64,000 bases of DNA from Pristionchus mayeri (GCA_036245805.1 BTRK01000004.1:31915541-31979540), one strand, 5' to 3'. Shown: positions 34,015 to 47,120, numbered from the stretch's first letter. Notes: generated by a model from the sequence alone, not told the origin. Numbers and translations are program-made.

Positions 34015-34122
34015 AAGGAGCAATGATCTGACTCTCTTCAGTTTGCACGCTCTTTCGTCTATCTGATCGGCGAGAGAGCGTGCAAACTGAAGAGAGTCAG
34101 ACGACTGACTGCTCCTTTAAAG
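34015..34122. repeat. Perfect 27-bp hairpin with extended arms
   Basis: Arms 34027-34053 and 34075-34101 are exact complements (core GACTCTCTTCAGTTTGCACG), loop 21 bases. Beyond an unpaired stretch the flanks pair again (AAGGAGCA with TGCTCCTTT). Size and shape resemble a hairpin RNA precursor, but a mini-foldback transposon is equally possible. Confidence 0.7.
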
Positions 34123-34151
34123 TATCCTTGCCATGAATAGTTCCATTTGAG

Positions 34152-37100
34152 AATGCGACAACAGATTCGTCACGAATACAGGAACAGACGTGAAAACAAA
34201 GGAGAACGATATCAAGTGCGAAGACTTTAGCAAAGCATTAAAGTGAGTGTCGGAAGTTGTAGCGCCTTTTGTGAGCTTTTATGAACGAAATACTTATTGT
34301 ATAACATACTATGTGTTGCCATTATACGAACAATGGATAACATGTTTGTTTGTAAATGCAACTAATTGAACTCTAGTTGATCGTGAGATGCTTTCTTCCC
34401 CCAACACTACTTCATGTTTTCATTCTCCGTCAATGTGGGCTTGCGGTCTCGTCTTATTTCTCTTTTCAGAATCACCTTAGCAAACGGTGAAGAGGCATTC
34501 TCTGTAAGGTCTCTCAGGTGCTTTGAAGGCACTGGATGGCAAGGTTGCGAGAACATTAGCAGTATTATATGATGAAACAAACTAGGCGAAGGAACGCGAA
34601 TTATGTGCGTATTATGACGCGTGCTGTTCAGAGATTGGACCGTACGGCAATATTAATGGACGTGTACTAGTCTCATTCGGTACTCATGGCGCCACCATCA
34701 CGGCTGAATGCATCAACAGTCAGTGAATCGGCTATTTCGCAAAAAAATTAAATTAATTTCAGGTTGCACCCAAACTCTCATCGAGAAAAACTGCGGCGAT
34801 TTTCAAAACTGTTTGCTGGTTCGACTTGGATGACAACTAAAATTAATACGCATTTATTCCAGCTATCAATGCAAAATTTTGAAACAATACAGTGCGGAGA
34901 TAAGTACATTCTTTATTATCCGCAAGACAAAACCTTTCACAAGCACATTACTTGCAATAAGGAAGAGTTCGAAGTGAGTTCGAATGGCCTGTTCTTGAAA
35001 ATAAACAAGTACCGCTTCTGCATTTCTCGAATTTTATCAATTTACTAGTCCGGATGGCCCACGCCTCCGGTGGGTCCCCGTGCTAGCGGATACAATATAC
35101 AATACAATATTTATCTGTTGTCGCTTTCTGGGCGCAGATCAAGATGTGGGGCCAAAAAAGGTCGTTCTTCTCATTTCAAGATAGTCATTTGCGGTGTGCT
35201 TGTGAGAGGATGTTGGATTGCATTGCATAGGTAGAATCTCACTATAGGCCGTAAACAAAGCCTTGCGTGTTCTAGAATCTTCTCTGCTCGAATCCTCCAG
35301 ACTCGATGATAAATCTTTCAACGAGATGATCGAGCCTAGATTATGAAGAACCAAACATCTTAGTAGGTCATACCCATCACACGGTGACCACTCCGGCTTG
35401 GATGGGGATTCCTTTCTTGATGAGTCGAAGGCGGAAGCGAGGGGTATTAGGGGAAACCACTCCAAATCAGAGCGAAATGGGAGAGGGACCGCTCGCGACG
35501 ACTAACAAGGAATGGAAATGACGACTAACAAGGAATGCTAGCGGAGGTCAAAATTAAAATCATAAATCTAAACCACGGAATAATAGCTGACCATAGCTAA
35601 TGATTGATTGGTATACGGTAGTTGACCCAATTTCAATTATTTGTTGGTATACTTTTATGCGGTAGTGGACCGATGCCTGCCTAACGTCATCAGTCCATCC
35701 TCTCCCGATTTCGCAATCCGGACAGACGCAGACAGCGCTTTATATATATATGCCTATAGGTATAGACACTTGCAATTAATAGCTAAGGGGCAATACGACA
35801 CTAGTATGATAATTGTATTTGATCGATTAAATAATATCATTTACTTTTCGCCGTATTTTTCTCTTCCCAATAATTCTTACTGATTGAACAGATCCCCTAT
35901 TTGACGAATAGTCACCATGCAAAAGTGGAAAGGAAAACACAACATCAGAAGATTGAAGTCGCCTGTATTCCGAGTTAGTTCTTTTTGAAAAATTATATTT
36001 GTTTTTTGTGTTCAATACAAACAAATATTGCAGTGTGTGACGCTTTCATTGAATGGGCGACGGGATCGAAGGATCCAAGCGCCAAGAACTATATTCAGGT
36101 CGTTTACGTTGCTTTGATCTCGCTACACCGAAAGTTTCCGTTATGGAATTGATTCCGGAATTCCACAAATGAGGACAAAGGGGGGACACACAATTCCATT
36201 CCTTTAATTTCCCCTGCGCGGAGCAGCAGCAGCATGGAATTCCAATACTTTTGGAATTACATTTGAATAAATTAATTACTTTCCACATATGCCACCCATT
36301 TTTGATATTTTCCTCAAAAGAATTACAAAAAACAATTCGAAATTTCTTTTCGAATGGAATTACAATTGCCAACCGTTCGTATGCGAGCGGAGAATTGGAA
36401 ATGAGTGGAGGGTTTTGGAATTCCAATAGTCAAATTATTCCACCAAGGGAGGAACACTAGGTACAACCTGAACGGTTCAGGACTCGACGGACGCGAGCGG
36501 AAAGCGAACGCTTAAGTGCACAGATGACGATCACATTCTACAGTGAGAATTAATTGAGAATTTTGTTGTACTTGGAAAGAAAATTAGTATTTCTTATTCC
36601 GGAATGGGAGGAATTCCTTCACTCAATTCATCACTGGCAACATTTTCAGGATGAACGACCTGCTTTCCCCTGAATCAGGGACGTGCGATCCCGCTGTCGG
36701 ATGGAAGACGAGTACTGGCGAGGAGGTACCTGATGAGATGCTCACTGATCCCAATTACAAAATCAAACTCGACTGCATCTATGGTGAGATATCTGTGTTA
36801 TTCTCGAAAAGCTTCCATTTACTTAACATCTCTTTAGCCTGCCATGACCGAGTGGAGTATGCGTGCACAAAAGATCAGATATTCTGTGCAAAAGTTAGCC
36901 ATCTCTTGGTAGTCTTCTTTCCAATGCAACTACTTTCAGTACACTAATCCTGTCGGAACAAATTCTTATTCTTGCCCGGAAACTCATCTAATGAGGTGAG
37001 GAGTAGAGATAGGCACATCAATAGATTAGAGGCCTCATTTTCTTCATCAGGGTCGATAACGGGAATACGTAGTTGCTGAATCAAGAGTTGACGTGTACTC

Positions 37101-40100
37101 GAGAAGGCATGAGCAAAGTAGGAACCAACACAAATATAAGCTAATCATCTCTCTCTTCTTGAAGAAGGACGGATCAGTCGTGCACAAATTCGATTCAAAA
37201 GATATAGATTAAACAAGAAGTTCAGAATTGAATGCGTGTCGAGTCAGTATAGTTACTCAAAACATTTTACTTGAATCAACAAATTCGGATAATTGTTATT
37301 TTTTTCAGAATGTCATGAGGATTTTCTCAAGATACTTCCTGGAACTTTTTCTCTAACAATGAAATTGATCTGGCTTTCAGTTTGACTACATCGACTTGCC
37401 GAAAATGGAAACTATTAAATGCCGCGGACTAACGGATGTCATGGAGTAAGTATCAACTTTCTCGAAATTAGAAGGACTATTGTTTCATTCCTTCATTTTG
37501 CTCATACAGTTGATTAACTGGTTGATCCTTCAGGATCAGCAACAAGCGGGTGTTTGATCAGCTGAAGTGCGAAGCAGCAAAAGGATGGAAGGACGGGGAC
37601 ATAATTGTTGCTCCCTTCACTGCTTCAGTACAGTACGCGGCTAAATGTATTGATGGTGAGGAATCTTGACGATGTTCGGAGAGACTTCGAGAGAAGAAAC
37701 ACTTGCTCCTTGCAAAAAGAGTCTGAAACGTATTGATGAGTGTTCTGATATATTCATACATTCATTCATTAATTCTGATAGGTGAGATTGCAAAAATAAC
37801 GAGAGGGTATACAATAAACGGCTGTCCGTCCATTCGATCATTGCTAGCCAGCAAGGATAGTAGGAGGGACGGGATCAAAGATCAAGCATTGTGGCAATAA
37901 TAGTCGGGGGTTAAAAGAGTGTGGATTTTAAAGGGTTGTAACTAGAAAATATTAATAGATACAACAAATAATTGTAGTCTGCGCCGACACCCTTCTCGCA
38001 AACGTAAATGAAAAATGCAGTGATAGCGGCACTTGTGTATGATTTTTTCTGTCTTTCTTTTCAGCGGAAGTCGAGATTTAGAAAGAATTGCTAATTTCTA
38101 CTACAATTTCCATTCAGCCATGTAGAAGTAGGGAAGGAGAAATATCGAATTCTGCTATATTTTATGATAAACTATCAGTATGAAATTTGTTGCAGCATTC
38201 CCTCTCGCACGACAAAAAGCTGAAGTGCGCATCGGACACAGCTGCGCTAAAGTGAGTTTATAGATTTTTAGTTTAGAAATATGCAATCTACTATGCAGCG
38301 TCAACGGTAAAGTATCGAGGCACGAAGTGAAATGTACAAGAAAAGGATGGATTAAAGTCCACAATGCGGCTACTATAAAGACTCTCGTTGATTTCAAGGT
38401 TGGCAAAGGAGATACCTTCCTTAAAATCATAAAAATACTGTTTTCAGACAGTTACGAAGCTGCAGGATACAATCAAAGTAGAATGCGTAGAATGTCGGTT
38501 CAATTTGTGTTATTAATAGTCCGGGTAAAACAAAATATTAGGTTGTTGCATAAGTCCTGTCCGATTTGGAAGCTTCTAACTTATTGGGTCGTTCTTGCTT
38601 GCATGTCTATGTCATTACCTGGCAACATAATATAACACAGGCATATGCTTGTATATTCCAATAATGATATTAATCTAAATCATGCATGTCTGCTTTACGA
38701 GATAACGAAGCTTGAACTGGTCAGGCTATCACATATCTTCACACTTTCTCTTTGACGCGGTGCTAGTTGTTGGGAACAGATAGTGATACTTCCTCATCCA
38801 GCTAAGTTAGAAGTATATATAATACACTTTCTAAAACTAGGTTGAATGGGCTTGCTTATTCAGCGCATTCAACATGAGAACCCAGTGAATGTGAATGTAG
38901 ACACTGAAATGCTGTCCAGTTAATGAATTGCACTGTCTCCAGCACTAGAGATACTGAATTCAGTGGAAGTCGGTTTTATCTATCCCTAAAGGGGCTATAC
39001 AAATACCAATAAAATTCTCGAGTAGTTGCTCGTCTATATCAGAAAACTGAAAAATTCCGAAAACGAAATTTTGAACAAATTTCACAAAATTCATGATTTC
39101 AGATTCTTTGAAAATTAAATCTCTATTCAGTCATGAATGATTTGCAAATAGTTTCTACAAAAGTGATAGGGGGAGATGGGTTGCTGGTTCAGATTACCAC
39201 AATAGATCATGTATGCTAGTTGTGCGAGAAACAGAAACTAGCGAAATGTGTAAAATTCGGCATTCAGATTTTCACCACTAATTTCTGAAAAAAATAATCA
39301 TGTCAAATGAAACAAGATTCAATACCTTAAAACAATTGGGATATTACCGCCACAAATTGATCACTTTTAAATACAAATGGAAGATCTATATCGTACGAGA
39401 CGGAAATGGCATGCGTTCACATTTGTCCGCCCACAGCCGTCAGAGTGCATTTCCAGAGTAAGCTACGTTCTTAGTCATGTCTTCCGTGGACCATTTGGCA
39501 TGGGTGGTATGAAATGATATATGTACATCATATTATTCAATAATGCTATGAGTTTAGCACCAATCATGCTCCCAAGGATATAATGGACGTGAGAAATAAG
39601 GAAAGAACACGCGACATCGCACTGCTTTGTCCTCATTTTGTGTTTAAATAATTAAAATGGCTGGACTCTAGTGTAGAGCGCTAGAAAGTACATTACATTC
39701 TCTATATCATACAAAAAAGTAAGTACAGCCAAAGCTCACTCGAATGTCTGTAGAAGTCAGAATTTGTAAACGGTAAAATCGGACAAGACTTATGCAACAA
39801 CCTAATAGATTGGATGAATGTTTCCATTAATTTTCATAATGGACATTGATCTCCTCGCGACATCGATGAGATCCAATCGATCCAATCTCGCCTGTTCCTT
39901 CTCCATACATTCATTATTCAGTGTGCGCCGCCTCTCTCATTGACCCTCAGGATATGCAGAAAAAGTTCTCGGCTGATAAAAAGATTTCATGCGGCACCGA
40001 TAAGACAGTAGCTCTTTAGTGAGAAAAATCTTGAAATATTTTTTGTGCACCAACAAGATTCAGTGTCGATGGAAAACCTACGAGGGACGAAGTTCAATGC

Positions 40101-43100
40101 ACAAGAGGTGGATGGATAGAGAAGGGTACACATCCAAAAACGCTCGTCGATCTCACTGTTGGTAACAAATAAAATCCCCCTTGACTCTAATAAGTTAAGA
40201 TATAAGTCTACATTTCAGAATGTGAAAATTCCTCCCAGAGTGAAGATCGAGTGCATAGATCGTCAGTTTTATATTTATCTATATTAACAATATGAAATCA
40301 GGAGCGCAATATTTCCATATTTCTGGGCCAAAATTAAAATGCTCAGTGTGTGCTTCCTCTCTCATCAAACCCTTCTTGGATTCGATTCCCCAGGCTTTAC
40401 GGGAAAAATTCTCTACCGATAAAACACTTTCATGCGGCGCCGACAGCACAATAGCTCTTTAGTAAACCCTCTATATTATTATTCTTTTTAATTGAGTTTT
40501 TTCAGCTTCAATGATGATGAGATAACGGGCGAAGTGAAATGTACTAGAGATGGCTGGTACGATGGTGCGAACGTCCTCTCTCACTTCAAGGTTAGCGAAG
40601 AAATGATCGAAAAGATATAAAAAATGAAACTTAAAATATATTCCAAAATCCTTGGGCGTTGTCTTGGTCTGCATAATTGTCTTCCTTAGCGTGTTCTCAC
40701 TGCTTTATAGCCTATGCCGCCATCGACACTACCGTATACCCCGAAAGTGGAATGCAGGGAATGTGCGTTTGTTTATAATTAAATTGTGACTCTTCGAATT
40801 TCAATGGTGATCTTATTTTAAAACCATTTCAGTCTGCTCTAAATCGCTAATTAATAAGGCCGATTGTCCGGCAGGCGCCAGTTGTAGAGAGGTTTATTGC
40901 AATCATAATTATTTTATGAAGTTCGCAAATTTAGCCTAGCTTCTCGGATGAAAAGCTGCTCTCGTGCGATTTATGGTTTAGTCTCATCGTGAGAAACGGA
41001 TCATACAGCCTCGATGATAAGGAGCTAAAGGGCGAAGTGAAATGCACTAGAAGTGGCTGGACTGAGACAATTAATACCCCTGCGCCTGGGACGACTACAA
41101 TAATCGTCCCTTTCAAGGTGGGGAAAGAGATGCATGTTCTAGATTACTAATTACTATTAAAATATCTATATTTTCATTTTGCGAGTACCTATTGTATTTC
41201 AGACAGAAAAGACACCTGTGAACGTCTACTGTAGAGAATGTCAGTTTTTATACTTAATTATGGCGTGCAGCAAATTAGATTATTTTTGTTCCCCTCCGTG
41301 TGATCGGATTGCAAAACCTACTCTGTTAGCACGGGAGTTATCACAGAAGGGGAGGGGCACAACTTGACTAGTATTCGAATAGTTCAGATCGAATCTAGCG
41401 ATTGTTCAGGGTGCGCCCCCTCTCTGATCGATTCCCAGGGGATGACGAATAAATACTCTACCGAAAAGAAATTATCATGCGGCTTCGATGAAACAGTCGC
41501 TCTTTTGTAAGTGTTGTTCTTATTATTTTATAACGAATAAACATAATTCAGTGTCGATGGAAATCCTACGAGGGGCGAGGTGCAATGTACAAGAGATGGC
41601 TGGATAGAGAAGGGTACACAACCAAAAAAACTCGTCGATTTCAAGGTCTGTTGTATAATGAGAACTACTAAATAGACGTCTGGGTATTGGAGGAATGTCT
41701 GGTAATCTTCTTTTTCAGTCTGCCCCCTTTTCACGCAAAGTGAAGGCCGAGTGCAAAGATCGTCAGTTCCTTCTTTTGTTGTCGATATTTATGGAATGAA
41801 AAAAAATATAATTTGCCATTTTTGCCAAATACTTGACATATTTCGGAAGTATATTCATTTCATTCCGCGCGTATAAATGTATCAATTCCATTCAGTTTGT
41901 GCTGCCCCTATCATTGTCAACAACGATCGGCCGCATATATACATCGATAAACAACTTTCTTGCGGCGATGATAAAACAGTCGCACTTTTGTAAGTTTTTT
42001 TTTCAAATTTTAATAAGATCTTGATGTTATTCAGCTTCGATGAAAAGAAGACAAATGGCAAAGTGAAATGCACTAGAGATGGCTGGCTTGATGATACGAA
42101 CAATCTCAAAGATTTCAATGTGAGTGGAAATAATTTAAAGATTTGAAAGATTCTGAAATTGAGAATACTCAAATCCTTGATACGATGAGTATTTTCATGA
42201 ACTCTTCATTTGCAGTCCCTTCCGGCAGCGGAACTTCCGTATAAGCCAAAAGTCGAGTGCAAACAGCGTCGGTTCTTCCGTTAAATTGCCTCTCAACAAT
42301 CATAGCACCCCAGTGCTGAACAATACTATTGATATCTCCATTTCAACTTACAAATTATCCTGTCAAACGCATTTCACAACCAGTAATCTTTCAGTGTGCT
42401 CTGAAACACTCATCAAGCGCAAAGGAGACGCCTCGGAGGTTTACTAATCTAAAAATAAATGCATAATAATCATAATTCAGCTCAATGCCTTCCGCGCTCT
42501 GATGCCCATGAAATGCAAGAGTCGAAACGAGGAATTTCAATTTTTGTGAGTTGCTCGCATAGTTGCTTCACTGTTCGCCCAAATAGAAGATTTCGACGTT
42601 TTGAATATTATGACCCGGCATGTTGTTTTGTTGCATTTATCGATCGAATTTTGCAGCCTGAACGACAAGAGCAGCATAAATGATAAGGTAGTGACGGGAG
42701 CGAAATGCACGAGGAATGGATGGGAGGCAGAGTACGAACAACCACCACAACCAGGGGACACTCCCGATTATCTCGTCGATTTTGCGGTGAATACGAGTTG
42801 ATTTACATCTTCATTCTACACACTATCGACTTTTTGTGAGTGTTTGGAGTGAAGAAACTGTGGTATAATTTCTCGAAATCTCTCTGGACAAGACAAGGTC
42901 TATCTTCCATTGCATTTCGGCGTTTCCCTCCCTCGGGAAGTTACGGTCGAGTGCAAATCCAGTAAGCTTCAAGCCTAAATTTCTAATTAATAATTTAAAT
43001 AACAATAAAAAAATTGAGAATGTGATCCCTTTTTCGTGAAGATCGACAACACGTGCGCTTCAACCGATCCCGCTTGCTCTGCGGTTCGAACTTCACACTT

Positions 43101-46100
43101 TCAATACTAAATATGGATGAATTCAGCCAACTTACGAGAACGGAAAGCTCTCCTGCGCTCATGCGACCGAGAAACTTATGTATCAATATATTTTCATTGA
43201 TCAAATTTCTTAATATTTAGACCTATTTATTTATCATTTCACCATTTTTCAATAATAATGTTCTTATTTCTCAGGTTCAAAAGTGCGGATGTTCCTGAAA
43301 AGGAAATGTCCGCGAATCTTACGTGTTCGGTAACGGAGGGATGGAAGGAAGACAACGGGGGGATGAAACTTATCGTCAATCCGAAACCAGGCAAATTCGC
43401 CATTGAGGCCAAGTGCATCCGAGGCGAGTTGTAGCTTATTTTCCAGTTGTCCTATTTTAATATTGCAAATATAAAAATATAGCGTTCTAATGATATCAAT
43501 TTCAGTCTGCGACGAGTGCGACTATCTCCCAAGACTGGGGTAAAGAATTACTATTTTCTCGTTATAGTTAACTTATTTTTTCAGTCCCGCAACTACACAC
43601 TGGACGGCAAACTGACGTGTGATGATGTGAAGGAAATGCTCGAGTTTGTGCTTTCTGTAAGATTGATGTAATACTCTCGCTTCAGATTCAACGGTGCTGC
43701 TGTTTACTCTGACCTTGTCTGTTCTAAGGAGAGATGGAAGAGACCCGAAGAGAGCACTATTCTCGCTAAATATTCAGGAACACCGATTAAAGCCGATTGT
43801 GTTCCGAGTAAGTGAATTTCGAAATGGATGTGCTACCAAACCTTTTGCTACTCTCGTGTGGGACTATTGGCAATCCTAATCGATATGTATAAGTTGCTAC
43901 GATATTCAGATCCGTGCACTAAGGATGGAATAGCAACGTGTATTGCTCCTCCTAATGACGTTTGTGAGCAGGTACATATTTTACCTAGCTCATTTTCTTT
44001 TTAAATTTGCGTTTTTTTCAGCCCGACATTACGACGGTCAAATATCACATGTCATGCACATATCCTAAGAAATTAAAGTTAGTTAAAAAAAATTGATTGA
44101 TTGCAAGAATCTAGCTGATATATTTACGTAGATCTTTTCCTACATGCTTTGAGAAATACGAATAATCCTATTACATTTACAGATATGGTACAACCCCGAC
44201 TTATTACTCAGACGTCATCTGCAAGGATGGCGAATGGACGGGATCGTCGACCCTCCGTCAAGTATGCTAATCTCAGCGGGATTTTTTAAAAAATTGCAAT
44301 CCACTCTTCTTCCAAGGGACCAACGGGCCGGCCGTTGAATTTCAAATGTGTGGCTGGAGGTCAGTCATCTGATCTTTGATCTCTGACCATAAGCATTCAA
44401 TGCAGCTTGTGCTCAATGCACTGACACCGAAGCTGCGAAGAAAATCCAATGCACAACAGATGAGAATTGTGAACCAATGAAATTTGGCAATGGAGATGAC
44501 ATTTACTGCAGTCACTACGAGGTTAGCGCATGTTTAGAATTTTTCGAATAGTATTCCGGGGTTCGTATTTGTTGAATAGAACAAATAGTTTCGGAACATC
44601 GCTATAACTTTTTTATTGCAGTGTCCATCTGATGCATACAAGTACGTGGACACATCTGGTGTCACTTCGTACTTTGCCGCTGAGAAAATCTATGCTGATA
44701 AGGACTGCAAATACCATACAGAGGACGGTCGCGAAATCACGGGAAAGTTCGGATGCATCAAGCAGAGTGAGCTATCCTCAATTTAAGCAATAACGTTAGA
44801 AAAAAATTTCAAATTTGGCAGTTCCCTGCTCAAAGACCGCCCCTCTCGACCTCACTTGTCCCAATGGGAACTGCGAGCCGAATGTGAGCAGAAATTTTCT
44901 GAATTTGTGAAAACAAATTTCACTACAGATTCTCAAAAAATATCTGAGTGACGAGGCCAGTGGCAACAAGGAGCCCAAAGTGGAGTGCAGCAAGGAAGGA
45001 GATCCAAAGAAGGAAATGTAGTGAGTGATCTTTGATATCTTGAGCTTAAAATTAATAGAAGTTATCCGTCAATCCTGTATGACTTTTATGTTATTGAATG
45101 CAATGAACAACTAATGAGTGAACGATAACTTTAGCCACCTCGAGGTGACCGAGTGGAAACCAGTCTCTGAGCTGAAGTGCAACAAACTTGGCAAGTGGAA
45201 TGTGAAAATGAAAGACGGGGGTTCAACGAAGGAACTGGGCAAGGGAGCGAGGTGAGAAATAGAAGGAGGATAGAGATCAAAGATCATCACTACAGGATCG
45301 TCTGCGCTGACGAATCAATTCTCCCCACTACTACCCCGCCTCCGCCTCCTCCTAAAACAGGTTAGGCCTTCTTTCACTCTTTTTTAAAAATATTAATGTA
45401 AATTCTTGAGTGTGCGATTGGTGTAAGGAGGTGCGGGCGAAAATGGCGAAGATGTCGTGTGATGAGTGCAAAGAAAGCGAAGACGACCTCATCTTCAACA
45501 ATGACGACAACGGAAAGAAATGCACGGTGAAGGTGAGAGGAGAGGAAGAGGGGGAGGAGAGTTAGCGAAGGCCACTAGAAAAAGGGTAGAGAAGAATAGG
45601 TGATGAATATCCAGAATTTCGACCAGGTTCCCTCTTCTCGAAATTTACTAATTTGGTCTTTGATCACCTCCACATCTCCTGCTACTACTCTACTTGGTCT
45701 TTGATCTTTAATCTCTATCTTTCTCAGAGTACAACGGTGTTTTATTATCTACGACGAGGAGAAGACGACGAATGAATTGATTTGCACGAAGGAGATGAAT
45801 GAGAAGGGGGGAGAGGAGTACGTGTGGAAGGCCGAGGGGAAGAAAATAGCAAAATTCGCCGCCAAGAGTCAGTTTTGATTTTTACTCTATTATTAGTCGC
45901 TCATTATTAGTGTAATAGTCATTTTGCCAATAATCAGATCTAAACTAGGGATGGCCAAATGGATACGGATTATTCATTTCGAAGCTATACATGGCGCGGT
46001 ATCAAACGGATAATCCGAACTATCCGTTTTACTATCCGGATAAACCGTTCTGTTCGGATAATCCAATCCTCTTTTAGTGAATCGCGTGCGCGTGGTGTGG

Positions 46101-46748
46101 TTTGGAATGGATAGGGGAGAATCCAAATCGTCGCGACGCGAGTGCATTTGCTAATGGATAATCCATCCGAACCGTATTGCCATCCCTAATCTAAACCAGC
46201 GACTGTAAACCTAATACAACCCTTCACCTGTCCTCTGAAGGATATCCTTCTCATTCAGCTGGCAAGCCTCCAGCTTTCTTCTCCACTGGGGCAATCATTG
46301 GCATCGTCGCTGGTGCTCTTCTCCTTATCGCAATCCCCATCGTTATCATCGGAATCGTCGTAAGTGGAGGGGAATAGAGTACAAGTATGTGGTAGAATGG
46401 GAGATTCGCCCATTTTCTTTTCATTTCCCGCTTAATTCGCACTCTACTATGGGAAACCAGAATGGAAAAAGATTCTACCTCTCTGTTAGGTATCGTTTTC
46501 AATGGCCGTGCTAAAATTCTAGCGAAATTTTAAAGTTGATCTTTGATCTCTCTTGCAGCTCTATCGTCGCAAGCAGAAGGCACTCGCTACTGAGCGTCTG
46601 AAGAGCAAAGGACTCGAACAGAAGTACGGTTTTTTGGCTTTCTCTGGTGTTGTTTTGTTATTTTTGTTTTGACATCTACAATAACAGGATGGACTCGATC
46701 ATCGACAATGTCAGTGTGGCGGATGACGTCAAGACAATCATCATCTGA
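34152..46748 (+). CDS. Large type I membrane protein of repeated four-cysteine CCP/sushi-like modules
   Basis: More than 45 short exons, nearly all phase-consistent, encode at least 14 modules of roughly 85-110 residues. The module pattern is: a Cys early; K-x-S-C-G-x-D in the middle; G-E-V-K-C-T-R-x-G-W; then V-x-C. That C...C...C-x(3)-GW...C order resembles complement-control (sushi) modules; the assignment is inference. Typically each module is three exons. The C-terminal block ends in a Pro/Thr stalk (45297-45360), a last Cys-rich region, a transmembrane helix (exon 46259-46359: IIGIVAGALLLIAIPIVIIG) and a basic tail YRRKQKA...(46559-46623, 46688-46748). So it is a cell-surface protein with a large ectodomain. 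Doubts: an in-frame TAG at 37070-37072, and one-base phase conflicts at the junctions 43534/43585 and 45535/45728. These could be sequence errors, mis-chosen splice sites or decay. Family unknown to me. Confidence 0.72.
35046..35750. repeat. Interspersed repeat, GC hairpin start and CGCTTTATATATA end (copy 1)
   Basis: Begins TAGTCCGGATGGCCCACGCC with a short GC hairpin and ends near GACAGCGCTTTATATATA. The inner part (GGTATACGGTAGTTGACCCA) matches the copy at 47830-48330. A stretch at about 35110-35530 is not shared and may be a further insertion. Lies in an intron of the large gene. Confidence 0.6.
36120..36460. repeat. GGAATTCC-rich insertion in an intron
   Basis: Many GGAATT/AATTCC units on both strands (near 36143, 36156, 36190, 36235, 36355, 36415), suggesting a small foldback element. 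I could not fix its ends. Confidence 0.4.
38538..39805. mobile_element. Mariner-type element, degenerate, in an intron of the large gene
   Basis: Ends TTAGGTTGTTGCATAAGTCC and GGACAAGACTTATGCAACAA-CCTAA form an inverted repeat of about 28 bases with few mismatches, flanked by TA (38536-38537, 39806-39807). At 1268 bases it has the size of a full mariner, but no ORF over 60 residues survives. Confidence 0.8.
39922..42961 (+). repeat. Six tandem three-exon CCP-like modules
   Basis: Module starts at 39922, 40347, 40833, 41410, 41896 and 42395 (spacing about 425-577 bases). The first exon reads CAASLID / CASSLIK / CSKSLIN / CAPSLID / CAAPIIV / CSETLIK, the second GEVKCTRDGW or close, the third ends VECxx. 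Modules 1 and 4 are the closest: VDGKPTRDEVQCTRGGWIEK against VDGNPTRGEVQCTRDGWIEK. This is recent tandem exon-triplet duplication with matching splice phases, so modules can be gained or lost without breaking the frame. In module 3 the usual intron between exons 1 and 2 appears to be missing (open frame 40938-41117). Confidence 0.85.
45946..46188. mobile_element. hAT-type MITE with 8-bp target duplication
   Basis: Ends TAGGGATGGCCAAATGGATA and complement-like TATTGCCATCCCTA. An exact 8-base direct repeat ATCTAAAC flanks it (45938-45945 and 46189-46196), as hAT elements leave. Interior is rich in GGATAATCC-type units. It sits in the intron before the transmembrane exon. Confidence 0.85.
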
Positions 46749-46792
46749 GAGATTGATCTTTGGTCTCTCCATTATTCCCTTCCCAATCTCAC

Positions 46793-46798
46793 AATAAA
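46793..46798 (+). terminator. Polyadenylation signal of the large membrane-protein gene
   Basis: AATAAA 45 bases after the stop codon at 46746-46748. Confidence 0.6.
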
Positions 46799-47120
46799 CT
46801 AACAAAGTAGATCCTAGCAACGCCCATCGTTGTCTGTAGTAACAATCAACTAGCTTGAGTTCAGTGTCATAGCATGTTATGATAAAGAGTTTATACAATA
46901 ATGCTATAAACTATAATCTCTGGTTGTTCTGATGACATAATGCGGGCATTTTCGTAACCGTACCTTTGATATTACTCATTTATTCAAATATGGGCTAGGC
47001 CTTTCTCCGAGTTGGACATGGTTGTAATTTTCCGATCGCGCAAGAAAGAATTCTGAGGGTTCGAATAGCTACAGTTTAAAAAAGATCAACACTGGAAGGT
47101 CCAAGGATGTTTTGTCAATC

